Below, one piece after another: positions 1 to 9,287 of a stretch of 64,000 bases of DNA (within the stretch, counting starts at the first letter, position 1; each line of letters begins with the position of its first letter). The notes beneath the pieces were generated by a model, which did no database searches, was not told where the DNA came from, and saw only the letters and a list, made by a program, of their open reading frames with translations. The stretch comes from Candidatus Jordarchaeales archaeon (GTDB taxonomy: Archaea > Asgardarchaeota > Jordiarchaeia > Jordiarchaeales > Freyrarchaeaceae): the NCBI GenBank assembly GCA_038889235.1, contig JAWAHN010000001.1, positions 716,499-780,498 on the forward strand. Direction: 5' to 3'. The translations under genes and the position numbers were made by a program.

Positions 1-1284
1 TATGTAAAAATCATGGGATGAAATCTTTACTACGATTTTCATGCTTTCTCGAATAGAGGGGGGGCCGAATGATGCGAGGAAGCGCCTCACTATTAAATCG
101 AATATTCTTTCCTCTTCTGGTGAAAGCTTTTCTTCGGGAAGCACTCCTGTCGGATGGATTGGCGGATGCGCTGGATCGTCTTTTTTACCTTCAGTAGGGG
201 ATAGTTTTCCACTAGAAAGGATTGAAGTGGCTATGGGCTCATATTGTTCACATTTTTTCAGTTGTTCAAGGATGGATGCTAAATCTATTGACAGAGGAAA
301 CTTTTGACTGCCGGTTCGCGGATAAGAAATCAAAGCTGCTAGGTATAGTCTTTCGGCAATGGCCATTGTCCTACTGGGGGTATAACCGAAGAGAGAATAA
401 GCCTCTGATTGAAGGCTGCCGATGTCAAATGGGGGTGGTGGATTAAGTTTTCTTTCGGCTGAATGAATTTCAGTTATTACTCCTGTTTGGTTGCTGCATT
501 CTTCGACGATCCTGTCAGCTTCATCTTTTAGCAATATTTTTCCTTTCCCATATTGCAAAATGTAGGGTTTACCGTGAATTCTAACTTTAATTTTAATCTC
601 CCAGTAAGGTCTTGGCACAAAACTTTTTATTTCGTACTCTCTTTTTGCTACGAAGTAAAGCGTTGGTCCTTGAACGCGCCCAGTGCTTAAAATAAAATGC
701 TTTCCGGCGGCGTTCTTTAGTGATGTAGTCATTGCTCGTGACAAATTTACTCCATATATCCAGTCAATTTCATGCCTTGTCCTGCCTGCTTCGATAAGGC
801 CCCAATCAAGGGATTCTGAAAGGGAGTAGTAGGCCTTGAGAAGTTCTTTTTCGGTTAATGCTGAAAATTTCATCCTTTTTGCTTTTGAAAGGCTGTCTGA
901 GCCGCAGGCGTATTTGAGTATATTGTAGGCAATTTGGCTACCTTCTATGTCGAAGTCGGTAGCCGAAATAAATAAGTCGGCACCTTTAGCAAGTTTCGAA
1001 ATGAGACTTATGAAGCGCTCAGTGTTGGCGGCGCGTTTGTTAACACGATAGGCAGCAACCCATTCTAAGTTGAAGACAGGGTAAATCCACCCGTCACTTT
1101 TTTGGCGAACTAGGAAAAGATGACCTAAAGCTGGGACTATTATCAATTCATTCTTGTCTCTAATTGCTTTATAATAGCGGATGCCATCTTCTTCATAGAC
1201 TGCTGGGTTACCATTTTCGTCAAGCGCCCTGGCGATGCGTTCTGCGGCACTGGGTTTTTCTGCGATAACTAAAATATAACCCAC
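1..1284 (-). CDS. topA: DNA topoisomerase I (type IA), N-terminal 428 residues; 3' end beyond window
   Basis: Type IA topoisomerase that relaxes negatively supercoiled DNA through a 5'-phosphotyrosine intermediate. The reading frame runs open from the window edge to a GTG start at 1284, preceded by a good Shine-Dalgarno (AAGGAGG, about 8 nt upstream). The N-terminus reads VGYILVIAEKPSAAERIA, the Toprim glutamate motif. Further on are the Toprim acidic motif (ISATDFDIEGSQIA), LSTGRVQGPTL and the active-site motif LISYPRTGSQ with the catalytic tyrosine. The remaining C-terminal part, probably including zinc fingers, lies outside. There is no helicase domain at the N-terminus, so this is a plain topoisomerase rather than the start of reverse gyrase. 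Confidence 0.9.
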   Translation of the reverse strand, partial: MGYILVIAEKPSAAERIARALDENGNPAVYEEDGIRYYKAIRDKNELIIVPALGHLFLVRQKSDGWIYPVFNLEWVAAYRVNKRAANTERFISLISKLAKGADLFISATDFDIEGSQIAYNILKYACGSDSLSKAKRMKFSALTEKELLKAYYSLSESLDWGLIEAGRTRHEIDWIYGVNLSRAMTTSLKNAAGKHFILSTGRVQGPTLYFVAKREYEIKSFVPRPYWEIKIKVRIHGKPYILQYGKGKILLKDEADRIVEECSNQTGVITEIHSAERKLNPPPPFDIGSLQSEAYSLFGYTPSRTMAIAERLYLAALISYPRTGSQKFPLSIDLASILEQLKKCEQYEPIATSILSSGKLSPTEGKKDDPAHPPIHPTGVLPEEKLSPEEERIFDLIVRRFLASFGPPSIRESMKIVVKISSHDFYI

Positions 1285-1388
1285 TTAAGCTGCCTCCTTG
1301 GGGGGGTAAGGTGTACAAAAGGCAGGCAATTGCTTTTTTTATCATCCCACTGTTCTCTCTTAGACTGTTAGAGACTTTTTAAACGTTT

Positions 1389-3764
1389 TTACTGTGCTTG
1401 TTGAAGGAGTTCTGTTTTGAGTTTCAGTGGTAGCTTGTTAAGTTCGTTTAAGTAGATTGTTCTAACTTTATCTCCGAAGTGTTGTTTAAGTTCTGATGCC
1501 AGCTTTCTGTCACGTTCATCGGTAAAAATTATTAAAACAGAAGAGTGTTTTTCGATGATCCTTTTGATTAGCGGTAGTAATCGCTCAATGCATTTCTCCT
1601 TATCAGTTAGTGCTAGTTTAAACGGGCAATTTTCTATAAAACCATCCAATCCCAGCTTTGGATCTTTAAGTTCCACTAACAGTAAACCTGTCTCATTGCA
1701 TATTCTCTCTATTAAATCGTGAGCGTATGACAAAATAACTTCATCTGTTTTTCCGGTTTTTGTTTCAAGGAAAAATACCGGGACATTTTTTCCGTCAAGT
1801 GCAGGTAAATGGACATGTTTAATGTAAAAAATGTTCTTTTCCAGTCGATTTAGTACCTCATGAGCAGTCTCCTTGGGTATTCCAAGAGACTGAGACACAA
1901 CGTCTTCGGTAATGTATGCATGGTTCTCCATGAGTTGTATTATCTTGGCTTCGATATCTATAATTGATTCGTTTTCCAGTGTGAGAGAGGTATTCTGACA
2001 TGTGATGCTGAAAGTTATTGTGGGGCAACCCTTTCTTGAAAGGGAGAAAAGTTTGCTTTTACGGTTGTCAACCACTTCAGCCTCTGTAATTATGGAGTTA
2101 AACTTCTGGAGTATCTGGAAGGGTAGGGTGCCTACCGTTGAAAAAATACTGAACGAAAAGTCTCTGAATATCTTGTCCATTACATGGCTTTCCGTTAGAA
2201 ACGATGCTATCGATGAGGGCGCGATCATTATGAGGGCGTATTCATATCTAGGGCACAAGTCAAGAATCAAAGAGGTTAGAAATTCAATAGTAGTTGGCGA
2301 AAGACTTAGTGTCGAGCCACTTAAATCTAGGAAAATTCTTGATGAGGCAAACAGTTCTCCTAATGTAGGCCTATTTTTTTCGAAGAACTTAGATAGGATA
2401 CCACTCTCTACATCTGAGAGAAACTCCTTTAACTTGTCCTTATGAAGAGCGCTTTCAGACAAGGAATAGACTACTTCTGAAATGAAAGAGACAATATCTC
2501 TGTGGCGTGATGACCTTAGAATCGTTTGGATCATGTCATTCTTTTCAATTGAAACGTTTAACGTTTTTGCTAACTGTTCTAGGAGATGCGTGAAGTAGTC
2601 ATGCATAGGAGTGTTGGATTGAGGCGCTAGGGAGAAAGAAGTAAAGCTATCTTTTTCTGATAGAAGTAATCCTCCTCCCAGCATATTCCTCAACTGCAAT
2701 GCAAGTCCTGAGAAGTCAACAATTAACAGCTTGTGTGACAACTGAGACACTATCTTTCCGAGAAGAGTAACAATAGAACTTTTATGTTTCGCGAGAATCA
2801 AAAGAGGGTTGAGTGTTTTTTCGTCAACTTTAAGGTCAACTGTTCGGTCGTTAATAAGCACTTTTCCTAAGTTAATCATAGAAGCAGTAGTTGAAGTGTG
2901 GGAGTTTAGTAATTGATTATCCGCAAGAGCAGCATAGAACGCACTTATATCTTCTAGGAGGGAATACTTGTTTGAAACGCTGAGACGGCAAATGATTTTA
3001 GAAAGATTTCTCGCCACCACTTTGCTGCTTACAAAGGATGGTTCACTGAGGAAACATGATACTAGAGCACTAAAAGCGCCCACAGCATTCTTTAAAGATG
3101 AAAGATTCCTGCTCAGGAGCACGATGTAGGGCGACGTTTCCAATGCAAAGTTGCCTGACTCAGCTGCCTTTGGGTAGTGAGAAGCTCGTTTGAGTTTTAA
3201 TGGAAAAATTAAGTAGACGTCTACATCGAAGTTTTTTGAAAGAGATTCAAGACGTTCAACTAAATTGCATATTGTTTGGTATGAAACCGGTGTAAAAGTG
3301 ATCAAGGATACATAAAGTGGGGAATCATTGTCCTGTATGCAAAGGATGTTCTTTTCGATATTAGCAGTTCTTATAGTTTTTTTGTTTCCAGAGATTGAGA
3401 GGAGAACATCATTTAGTGAAGAACCCTGCAATGCCTGTGCGCGGCTTAATGGAGGAATGAGGTCTGGCGAGGGACAGTAGAGATACATGAACTTGTGTCG
3501 TTTTCCTTTACTTATCACTAATTCAAGGGATATCTCTACGCCATTTACTTTCAAAAAATCCTCCAGATGCTTATTGAAAAATTCAGATGGAAGTATTACT
3601 CCCACCTTAACAAGTTTCCTGCCTTTCACTACACAAAAATTATTTTTCTTCATAACGATGCAAAGACAATTTCCAACTAAACGGAGGTATAAAGTAACAG
3701 ATATGAGAAGAAGTAGTAATGAAGCCATAAGCGTAAGTGAAAACAATGTCCTCCACCTTTGCAT
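1389..3764 (-). CDS. Membrane-anchored degenerate VirB4/HerA-like ATPase paralogue with C-terminal winged helix
   Basis: A 791-residue protein with one hydrophobic N-terminal segment (about residues 7-30). It has no confident family match by eye. Its layout parallels the protein at 48527-50971: a membrane anchor, a variable domain, an ATPase-like core and a winged helix. In the core, LINDRTVDLKV aligns with VFEDKKLFPFNL of that protein, but where the paralogue has Walker A GAIGSGKT this one has HKSSIVTLLGK (around residue 330), with no P-loop. The Walker B-like strand (ALIMIAPSSIASFL against LVIVDDARFLIPE) also lacks acidic residues. A winged-helix-like segment follows (ITEDVVSQSLGIPKETAHEV), then about 130 extra residues. 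It is probably a catalytically dead partner subunit. Function is unknown and the paralogy is my by-eye alignment. Confidence 0.55.
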   Translation of the reverse strand: MQRWRTLFSLTLMASLLLLLISVTLYLRLVGNCLCIVMKKNNFCVVKGRKLVKVGVILPSEFFNKHLEDFLKVNGVEISLELVISKGKRHKFMYLYCPSPDLIPPLSRAQALQGSSLNDVLLSISGNKKTIRTANIEKNILCIQDNDSPLYVSLITFTPVSYQTICNLVERLESLSKNFDVDVYLIFPLKLKRASHYPKAAESGNFALETSPYIVLLSRNLSSLKNAVGAFSALVSCFLSEPSFVSSKVVARNLSKIICRLSVSNKYSLLEDISAFYAALADNQLLNSHTSTTASMINLGKVLINDRTVDLKVDEKTLNPLLILAKHKSSIVTLLGKIVSQLSHKLLIVDFSGLALQLRNMLGGGLLLSEKDSFTSFSLAPQSNTPMHDYFTHLLEQLAKTLNVSIEKNDMIQTILRSSRHRDIVSFISEVVYSLSESALHKDKLKEFLSDVESGILSKFFEKNRPTLGELFASSRIFLDLSGSTLSLSPTTIEFLTSLILDLCPRYEYALIMIAPSSIASFLTESHVMDKIFRDFSFSIFSTVGTLPFQILQKFNSIITEAEVVDNRKSKLFSLSRKGCPTITFSITCQNTSLTLENESIIDIEAKIIQLMENHAYITEDVVSQSLGIPKETAHEVLNRLEKNIFYIKHVHLPALDGKNVPVFFLETKTGKTDEVILSYAHDLIERICNETGLLLVELKDPKLGLDGFIENCPFKLALTDKEKCIERLLPLIKRIIEKHSSVLIIFTDERDRKLASELKQHFGDKVRTIYLNELNKLPLKLKTELLQQAQ

Positions 3765-3860
3765 TAAATCTTTCGCAAGTCTAATTAGTTATAGTCAAAA
3801 AGCAATTTAAACCGCACATTTGAGTTAAAATAAGCGAATTGTAAAAAAGGAAGTGGAAAA

Positions 3861-5135
3861 GTGAGTGAAGTAGAAATTGAGCTTAAAGGCCACATAATCG
3901 ACTCGCTCATTCTACCTAAAGTTTTTGCAACAATATATGATTTAGATGGTGAGTTCGAAATTCTAGAGTTCAGAATTGGAAGAACGAAAAACGAACATTC
4001 GTACGCCAGAATTCTCATTAAAGGAAAAAATGAAGAACACCTTAACATTATTTTGAAAGAGGTGCAAAAAATCGGTGCAGTTCTTGTTAAAGAAATAGAA
4101 GATGTTAAACTAGCACCCGCACCAAGCGATGGAGTGCTCCCAGATAATTTTTATTCAACAACAAGTAATCCAACCTATATTCGCCTAGGAGGAAAATGGG
4201 TTGAGTGTCAGGACATAGAGATGGACAAAGTTATTGTCGTGAAAGATGGAGTGCCTGTATGCATTCCCATGAGGAAAGTTAAGAAAGGAGACTTGGTGGT
4301 GCTAAACGGGTCAGGGATAAAGGTGGTGCCTCCTGAAAGATCTAGAAAAAAGGAGATATTTAGATTCATGAGCAGTGATGTCTCCTCTGAGAAGCCAACA
4401 ATAACCCTAGTCAAGATGTTGGCGAGGGAAATGTACCTCATGAAGAAAGTAAGAAAAGAAAAGATAGTCGTAGTGGCTGGTCCAGCTGTAGTTCATTCCG
4501 GTGCTTCAAATGCACTAGCTAAGCTTATAAGAATGGGATACGTTGATGCGCTACTTTCGGGAAACGCGCTAGCTGTGCACGACATTGAAAAAAGCCTTTA
4601 TGGTACATCTTTAGGAGTGAATATTGAAACGCTTGAAAGTTATGAAGGAGGGCACAGGCACCACTTAATGGCCATAAATGAAGTCAGGAAGCATGGTTCA
4701 ATAAAGAACCTCGTAGAAGCCGGAGTGCTCAAGGAAGGAATAATGTACGAGTGCATAGTTAACAATGTACCATTTGTTCTCGCAGGCTCTATACGTGACG
4801 ACGGACCCCTTCCTGAGGTTATAACAGATGTACTTGAGGCACAGGATGCTATGCGAAAATGCCTGAGAGGAACGAAACTAGTATTAATGCTGGCTACGAT
4901 GCTTCACTCAATAGCTGTCGGTAACATGTTGCCTTCAACGGTAAAAGTAGTTTGTGTGGACATGAATCCTAGTACCGTGATAAAATTGACAGACAGGGGG
5001 ACATATGCGCTAGGTATAGTGAGTGACGTGGGAACATTCCTCCCGCGATTAGTTCAAGAACTAGAAAACATAGAGAAAGAGGTGAGCACAGAAAAATTTA
5101 CAAGTCAAACCTTCTCGGAAAAGAAGGCAGGATGA
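3861..5135 (+). CDS. Ornithine cyclodeaminase-like protein (LOR/SDH conserved-domain family, TIGR00300 type)
   Basis: 424 residues; starts at GTG (GTGAGTGAAGTA) after a GGAAGTGG ribosome-binding site. It resembles the archaeal LOR/SDH-domain family, whose characterised members include an alternative ornithine cyclodeaminase (ornithine to proline plus ammonia) unrelated to the mu-crystallin type. An N-terminal ACT-like region (residues 1-90, LKGHIIDSLILPKVFATI) is followed by a beta domain and a C-terminal NAD-binding-like domain with VVVAGPAVVHSGASNALAKL, YEGGHRHHLMAINEVRKHG, LAGSIRDDGPLPEV and MLHSIAVGNMLPS. It is the first gene of a tight operon, ending 13 nt before glpK, so it may be co-transcribed with glycerol catabolism. 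The family call is fairly firm; the exact reaction is inferred. Confidence 0.75.
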   Translation: MSEVEIELKGHIIDSLILPKVFATIYDLDGEFEILEFRIGRTKNEHSYARILIKGKNEEHLNIILKEVQKIGAVLVKEIEDVKLAPAPSDGVLPDNFYSTTSNPTYIRLGGKWVECQDIEMDKVIVVKDGVPVCIPMRKVKKGDLVVLNGSGIKVVPPERSRKKEIFRFMSSDVSSEKPTITLVKMLAREMYLMKKVRKEKIVVVAGPAVVHSGASNALAKLIRMGYVDALLSGNALAVHDIEKSLYGTSLGVNIETLESYEGGHRHHLMAINEVRKHGSIKNLVEAGVLKEGIMYECIVNNVPFVLAGSIRDDGPLPEVITDVLEAQDAMRKCLRGTKLVLMLATMLHSIAVGNMLPSTVKVVCVDMNPSTVIKLTDRGTYALGIVSDVGTFLPRLVQELENIEKEVSTEKFTSQTFSEKKAG

Positions 5136-5148
5136 GGGAGGGAGAAAA

Positions 5149-6690
5149 GTGGAGTACCTAGTCGCCATAGATGCAGGAACAATTGGTTGCAGAACAATAG
5201 TTTTTGATGAAAACGGAAGAGAGATTGGTAGAGCATATGAGGAGTACCCCAGTTTATACCCATACCCAACATGGGTTGAGCAAAGACCTGACGATTGGTG
5301 GAGAGCTGTATGCAACACAGTAAAGGGAGCGATATCTAGAGCCAAAATAAAAGCCGAGGAAATAGCTGGAATAAGTGTAACTAACCAAAGAGAGACCATT
5401 GTTCCAGTAGACGAGAACGGGAAGCCGTTAAGGAACGCGATAGTTTGGCAGGACAGAAGAACGATTGAGGAGTGCAGGAAAATAAAGGAAGTCCTTGGAA
5501 GCGAAAAAGTTTACGAAATAACAGGATTAACTGTCGATCCATATTTCTCAGCTCCGAAGATACTTTGGATAAAAGAGAACGAGAAAGAAATTTTCGATAA
5601 AACTTACAAGTTCATGCTGGTACACGATTACATTTTAATGAAACTGACTGGGGAGTTTGTCACAGACTGGTCTAATGCGTCAAGGACCATGCTTTTCAAC
5701 ATAAAGGAATTTAAGTGGTCCAGAGAAATTTGCGACGCTCTAGAGATACCGCTAGAAAAACTTCCAAGAGCAGAAGCACCTGCAAAGAAAATAGGGGAAG
5801 TAACTAGAGAGGCGAGTGAGGCAACCGGGCTGGCTGTAGGGACCCCTGTTGTTACGGGAGGGGGAGACCAGCAGTGTGGTGCTGTAGGCATAGGAGTCGT
5901 GAGGGAAGGAAGAGTAAAAGCTACAACTGGAACTGGAACCTTCATTTTGGCGTATTCTGGTAAGCCTGTTTTAGATAAGAAAATGAGGGTGCTCTGTAGC
6001 TGCCATGCAGATCCCGGCAAATGGGTAGTTGAGGCAAGTATTTTCACTACAGGGTCAATATACAGGTGGTTTAGAGACCAGCTTGGACATGTTGAAAAAG
6101 TCGTAGCGGAAATACTCGGCGAAGACCCGTATAACATTCTTAACAAGGAGGCTGAGGCAGTGCCACCCGGCTCTGGGGGAATACTTGTTCTCCCGCACTT
6201 CATAGGAGCCGGAGCGCCATACTGGAATCCGAACTCGAGAGGGGTAATATTCGGCCTAGCGTTAGGACACACAAGAAAACACTTGATAAGAGCACTAATG
6301 GAGGGAGTGTGCTTCGAAATAAGAAAAAACATCGAAGTGATGAGGGAAGTAGGAATCTCTATTAACGAAATGAGGATTACTGGAGGGGCCACACGAAGCG
6401 ACCTCTGGAACCAAATTCAAGCAGACATTTATAACTTACCAATTGTAATAGGGGCCGTTGAGGAGGCTACAGCACTTGGAGCAGCAATATTGGCAGGAGT
6501 TGGAGTAGGAGTGTATAAGTCGATTTCTGAAGCGGCAGAGAGAGCAGTTAAAATAAAGGAGGTTAAAAAACCCGATGCAACAAAGCGAAAGGTATACGAT
6601 AGCTTATATAGCTTGCATGTAGAACTATACGAAGCATTAAACAGTAGAGGACTCTTCGAAAAACTAGCTAAAGTAGCTGAGCTGATGTAA
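5149..6690 (+). CDS. glpK: Glycerol kinase
   Basis: ATP-dependent phosphorylation of glycerol to sn-glycerol 3-phosphate in the cytoplasm. The length of 513 residues is normal for the FGGY family. The GTG start follows GGAGGGAG. Motifs include the N-terminal phosphate-binding loop DAGTIGCRTIVFDENG (the family usually has GTTSSR), GISVTNQRETIVPVDENG, IVWQDRRT, GGGDQQCGAVGIG, the TGTGTFIL loop and the FGGY signature region ITGGATRSDLWNQIQAD. It is followed after 1 nt by glpA and then glpB and glpC, so the product is probably oxidised directly to dihydroxyacetone phosphate. Membrane lipids use the opposite enantiomer (glycerol-1-phosphate), which points to a catabolic role. Confidence 0.93.
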   Translation: MEYLVAIDAGTIGCRTIVFDENGREIGRAYEEYPSLYPYPTWVEQRPDDWWRAVCNTVKGAISRAKIKAEEIAGISVTNQRETIVPVDENGKPLRNAIVWQDRRTIEECRKIKEVLGSEKVYEITGLTVDPYFSAPKILWIKENEKEIFDKTYKFMLVHDYILMKLTGEFVTDWSNASRTMLFNIKEFKWSREICDALEIPLEKLPRAEAPAKKIGEVTREASEATGLAVGTPVVTGGGDQQCGAVGIGVVREGRVKATTGTGTFILAYSGKPVLDKKMRVLCSCHADPGKWVVEASIFTTGSIYRWFRDQLGHVEKVVAEILGEDPYNILNKEAEAVPPGSGGILVLPHFIGAGAPYWNPNSRGVIFGLALGHTRKHLIRALMEGVCFEIRKNIEVMREVGISINEMRITGGATRSDLWNQIQADIYNLPIVIGAVEEATALGAAILAGVGVGVYKSISEAAERAVKIKEVKKPDATKRKVYDSLYSLHVELYEALNSRGLFEKLAKVAELM

Positions 6691-6691
6691 A

Positions 6692-8182
6692 ATGAAAGTA
6701 GAAGTAGCAATAGTGGGGGGAGGGGTCACTGGGCTCGGGATTGCGAGAGATCTTGCTTTACGGGGGGTGAGTGTAGCTCTCTTCGAAAAGGGGGATTTGG
6801 CCTCCGGAACTAGTGGAAGGTCACATGGACTACTTCACAGTGGAGCAAGGTATGCGGTGAAAGACCCTGTATCTGCTAGAGAATGCGCACAAGAAAACAA
6901 GGTTCTGAAAAAAGTAGCAAAACATGTGATAGAAGATACTGGAGGGATGTTCGTTGCTATTGAAAAGAAAGACCTAGAGTACGAAAAAGCATTCTTAGAT
7001 GGCTGCAAGAAAGCAGGGGTGCATGTTGAGGAGCTTAGCGTTAAAGAGAGCTTAGAAAGAGAGCCTTTTTTAAACCCGAACTTGCTTGCGTCGTACTTGG
7101 TAGAAGACGCTGCAATTGATCCGTTTAGACTTGCACTCGCAAACTTCCTTGATGCGAAAAACAATAACGCTCAGATATACACTTATACTCCAGTTAGGCT
7201 TCTAAGGGAGGGAGAGGAGGTTACTGGAGTAAGAATCCTCACCACGGGAGAAATCGTACATGCGGATATAACAGTTAACGCCACGGGGGCTTGGGCTGGG
7301 AAAGTGTGTATGCAGGCAGGCATTAAACTTGATGTCAAGCCGAACAAGGGGACGCTTGTTGTCGTTAATAAGAGATTAGTGAACACAGTTTTGAACAGAT
7401 TAAGGCCTCCATCGGATGGTGACATCATAGTTCCTCACCAGTCAACAATGGTTTTAGGAACCACTTCAATTTACACTAGAACCCCCGAGAACGTTTTACC
7501 TACCAAAAAGGAGATTGCGTTAATTCTGAAGGAAGGAGAAAAGCTGGTGCCGCTATCTAGAAAGCTGAGAGTTATCAGGGCTTTTTCAGGAGCACGCCCA
7601 CTTCTCGAAGGCGGGTCTGGAAGGGAGGCTACGAGGGCATTCATAATAGTAGATCACGAAGAAAACGATGTAGGGGGATTGGTTACTGTTACTGGAGGCA
7701 AGCTCACAACTTATAGGCTTATGGCTGAGAAAACATCAGACATTGTGTGCAGCAAACTCGGAGTAAGGGCGTCTTGTAGAACTGACAAGGAGGAACTGCC
7801 GAAAGTGCCAATTAGAGATACAATTGAACGCTACGAAGTACTTGAGGGAGAACTGTGGAAAGGAGGAGAAGTTATCTGTGAGTGTGAAAGTGTAACGCGC
7901 AGCGAAGTTGAACGGTCATTTAAGGTCCTAGCAGCTAAAACAATAGGAGACGTTAAAAGAAGGACAAGACTGGGTATGGGAGAGTGTCAGGCGCAGAGTT
8001 GTGCTTATAGGGTGGCAGACTTGCTTGTTGAGCTGTTTGGATTCTCAGCAAGTGAAGCGTTGAACATGCTGAAAGATTTTTTGAAAGAGCAGTGGAAGTA
8101 TGGCAAAATATTGGGGGGCATTCAGAGGGCGCAAGTAGAGTTTTCTAAAGCGATGTACAGGATGGTAGGTGGCCTTGAGTAA
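6692..8182 (+). CDS. glpA: Anaerobic-type glycerol-3-phosphate dehydrogenase, FAD subunit A with Fe-S tail
   Basis: Oxidises sn-glycerol 3-phosphate to DHAP. The N-terminus is a Rossmann FAD motif (VAIVGGGVTGLGIARDLALRG), then DLASGTSGRSHGLLHSGARY, the classical GlpA/GlpD signature. The core ends near residue 370 (TVTGGKLTTYRLMAEK). The C-terminal domain carries CECESVTRSEV and GMGECQAQSC, the CxC...CxxxxC pattern of a BFD-type [2Fe-2S] domain found in anaerobic GlpA and absent from aerobic GlpD. 496 residues. The gene starts 1 nt after glpK stops and overlaps glpB by 14 nt, so the operon is translationally coupled. Confidence 0.9.
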   Translation: MKVEVAIVGGGVTGLGIARDLALRGVSVALFEKGDLASGTSGRSHGLLHSGARYAVKDPVSARECAQENKVLKKVAKHVIEDTGGMFVAIEKKDLEYEKAFLDGCKKAGVHVEELSVKESLEREPFLNPNLLASYLVEDAAIDPFRLALANFLDAKNNNAQIYTYTPVRLLREGEEVTGVRILTTGEIVHADITVNATGAWAGKVCMQAGIKLDVKPNKGTLVVVNKRLVNTVLNRLRPPSDGDIIVPHQSTMVLGTTSIYTRTPENVLPTKKEIALILKEGEKLVPLSRKLRVIRAFSGARPLLEGGSGREATRAFIIVDHEENDVGGLVTVTGGKLTTYRLMAEKTSDIVCSKLGVRASCRTDKEELPKVPIRDTIERYEVLEGELWKGGEVICECESVTRSEVERSFKVLAAKTIGDVKRRTRLGMGECQAQSCAYRVADLLVELFGFSASEALNMLKDFLKEQWKYGKILGGIQRAQVEFSKAMYRMVGGLE

Positions 8183-9287
8183 AGAAGTAGACTTACTTAT
8201 TATAGGAGCTGGCATGGCTGGACTAACTGCTGCAGAGACGGCTGGTGGAAGAGAACTTCAAGTGAAGGTGATAGCATCTGGCTACGGTTGCAGTCAAGCT
8301 TCCTCCGGAACAATAGATGTACTTGGACAATACGCTAATAAGAAAGTCGTAGATCTGGAAGAGACTCTTGGGGGGTTCATAGAAAGAAACCCGTGTCACG
8401 TTTATGCGGTAGCAGGGAGAGAAACGGTTCTAAGCGTTCTGTCTGATTTCCAACGTAGAAGTGATGGGCTTTACGTCGGAAAAGATGGACAAAATATGGA
8501 AGTGATAACGCCGCTGGGAACATGCAAAACCACATACCTTATTCAGTTTACGATGCGTAATGCTTCATTTAACTTGCTTTCAGAAGGTAAATCCTTAGTA
8601 GTAGCAGTGCCGGGGTTGCTAGGATATGCACCTCACATCATAAAAGGGAAAATGGAGGAGAAGGGGATAAACGTAAAGATGGCAAAGCTGAAATTAGCTG
8701 TTACAAGCCCCTTCCAGCTGGCAACGTATCTGGAGGCAAATCCAGAGACGTTGATCAGCGAGCTAAAAGAGGCAAATGCAAGTAGTTATGACTGGGTAAT
8801 TCTGCCTCCAATTTTGGGCATAACAAATGTGAAAAAGGTGTGGCAGATAGTTGAGGAATCCTTAAAGACAAATATTGTTGAACTTCCGTCATTTCCTCCT
8901 TCTGTCCCCGGAAAACGGCTTCACATTTTACTTAAGAGACGCTGTGAAGAAAAAGGTGTGAGTGTAGTATTAGGAGAAGTAGCAAAAGAAGTCAAGATTA
9001 AAGAACGAAGGGTGAAAGAAGTTTTAACCAGCAAAGGAAGGTATAGTCCACGAGCCTTAGTTTTGTCAACCGGATGGGCGTTAACCAATGTTTTGAAAAT
9101 TAAGGGAGTCTCCCCGGTTCAGAAAACTAAAGGCAAGAGCCACATGGTTAGACATGAGTACATAGAAAATCTGTTCTTCGCGATATCTCCGGTTTCATAT
9201 GAAGAGAAAGTGGGTTTAGGCGCCGCCATGATTGCAGGATACCTGGCAGGGAAAGCTGCTGTAGATTATTTGGGAGGTGGAAGATAA
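8169..9287 (+). CDS. glpB: Glycerol-3-phosphate dehydrogenase subunit B (FAD-binding)
   Basis: 372 residues with an N-terminal dinucleotide-binding motif (LLIIGAGMAGLTAAETAGG). GlpB is the second flavoprotein subunit of the anaerobic glycerol-3-phosphate dehydrogenase and passes electrons from GlpA to GlpC. Near the middle is QATYLEANPET-like sequence, and the C-terminal FAD-contacting stretch is LVLSTGWALT. The start overlaps the end of glpA: GTG at 8169, or possibly TTG at 8175. The stop codon abuts the TTG start of glpC. Identification rests on sequence character plus gene order; alone it would be called a generic FAD-dependent oxidoreductase. Confidence 0.8.
   Translation: MALSKEVDLLIIGAGMAGLTAAETAGGRELQVKVIASGYGCSQASSGTIDVLGQYANKKVVDLEETLGGFIERNPCHVYAVAGRETVLSVLSDFQRRSDGLYVGKDGQNMEVITPLGTCKTTYLIQFTMRNASFNLLSEGKSLVVAVPGLLGYAPHIIKGKMEEKGINVKMAKLKLAVTSPFQLATYLEANPETLISELKEANASSYDWVILPPILGITNVKKVWQIVEESLKTNIVELPSFPPSVPGKRLHILLKRRCEEKGVSVVLGEVAKEVKIKERRVKEVLTSKGRYSPRALVLSTGWALTNVLKIKGVSPVQKTKGKSHMVRHEYIENLFFAISPVSYEEKVGLGAAMIAGYLAGKAAVDYLGGGR

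Noticed and set aside
1-1284. Reverse gyrase rather than topoisomerase I
   Set aside because: The protein begins directly with the Toprim domain at a well-placed start; no helicase part precedes it.
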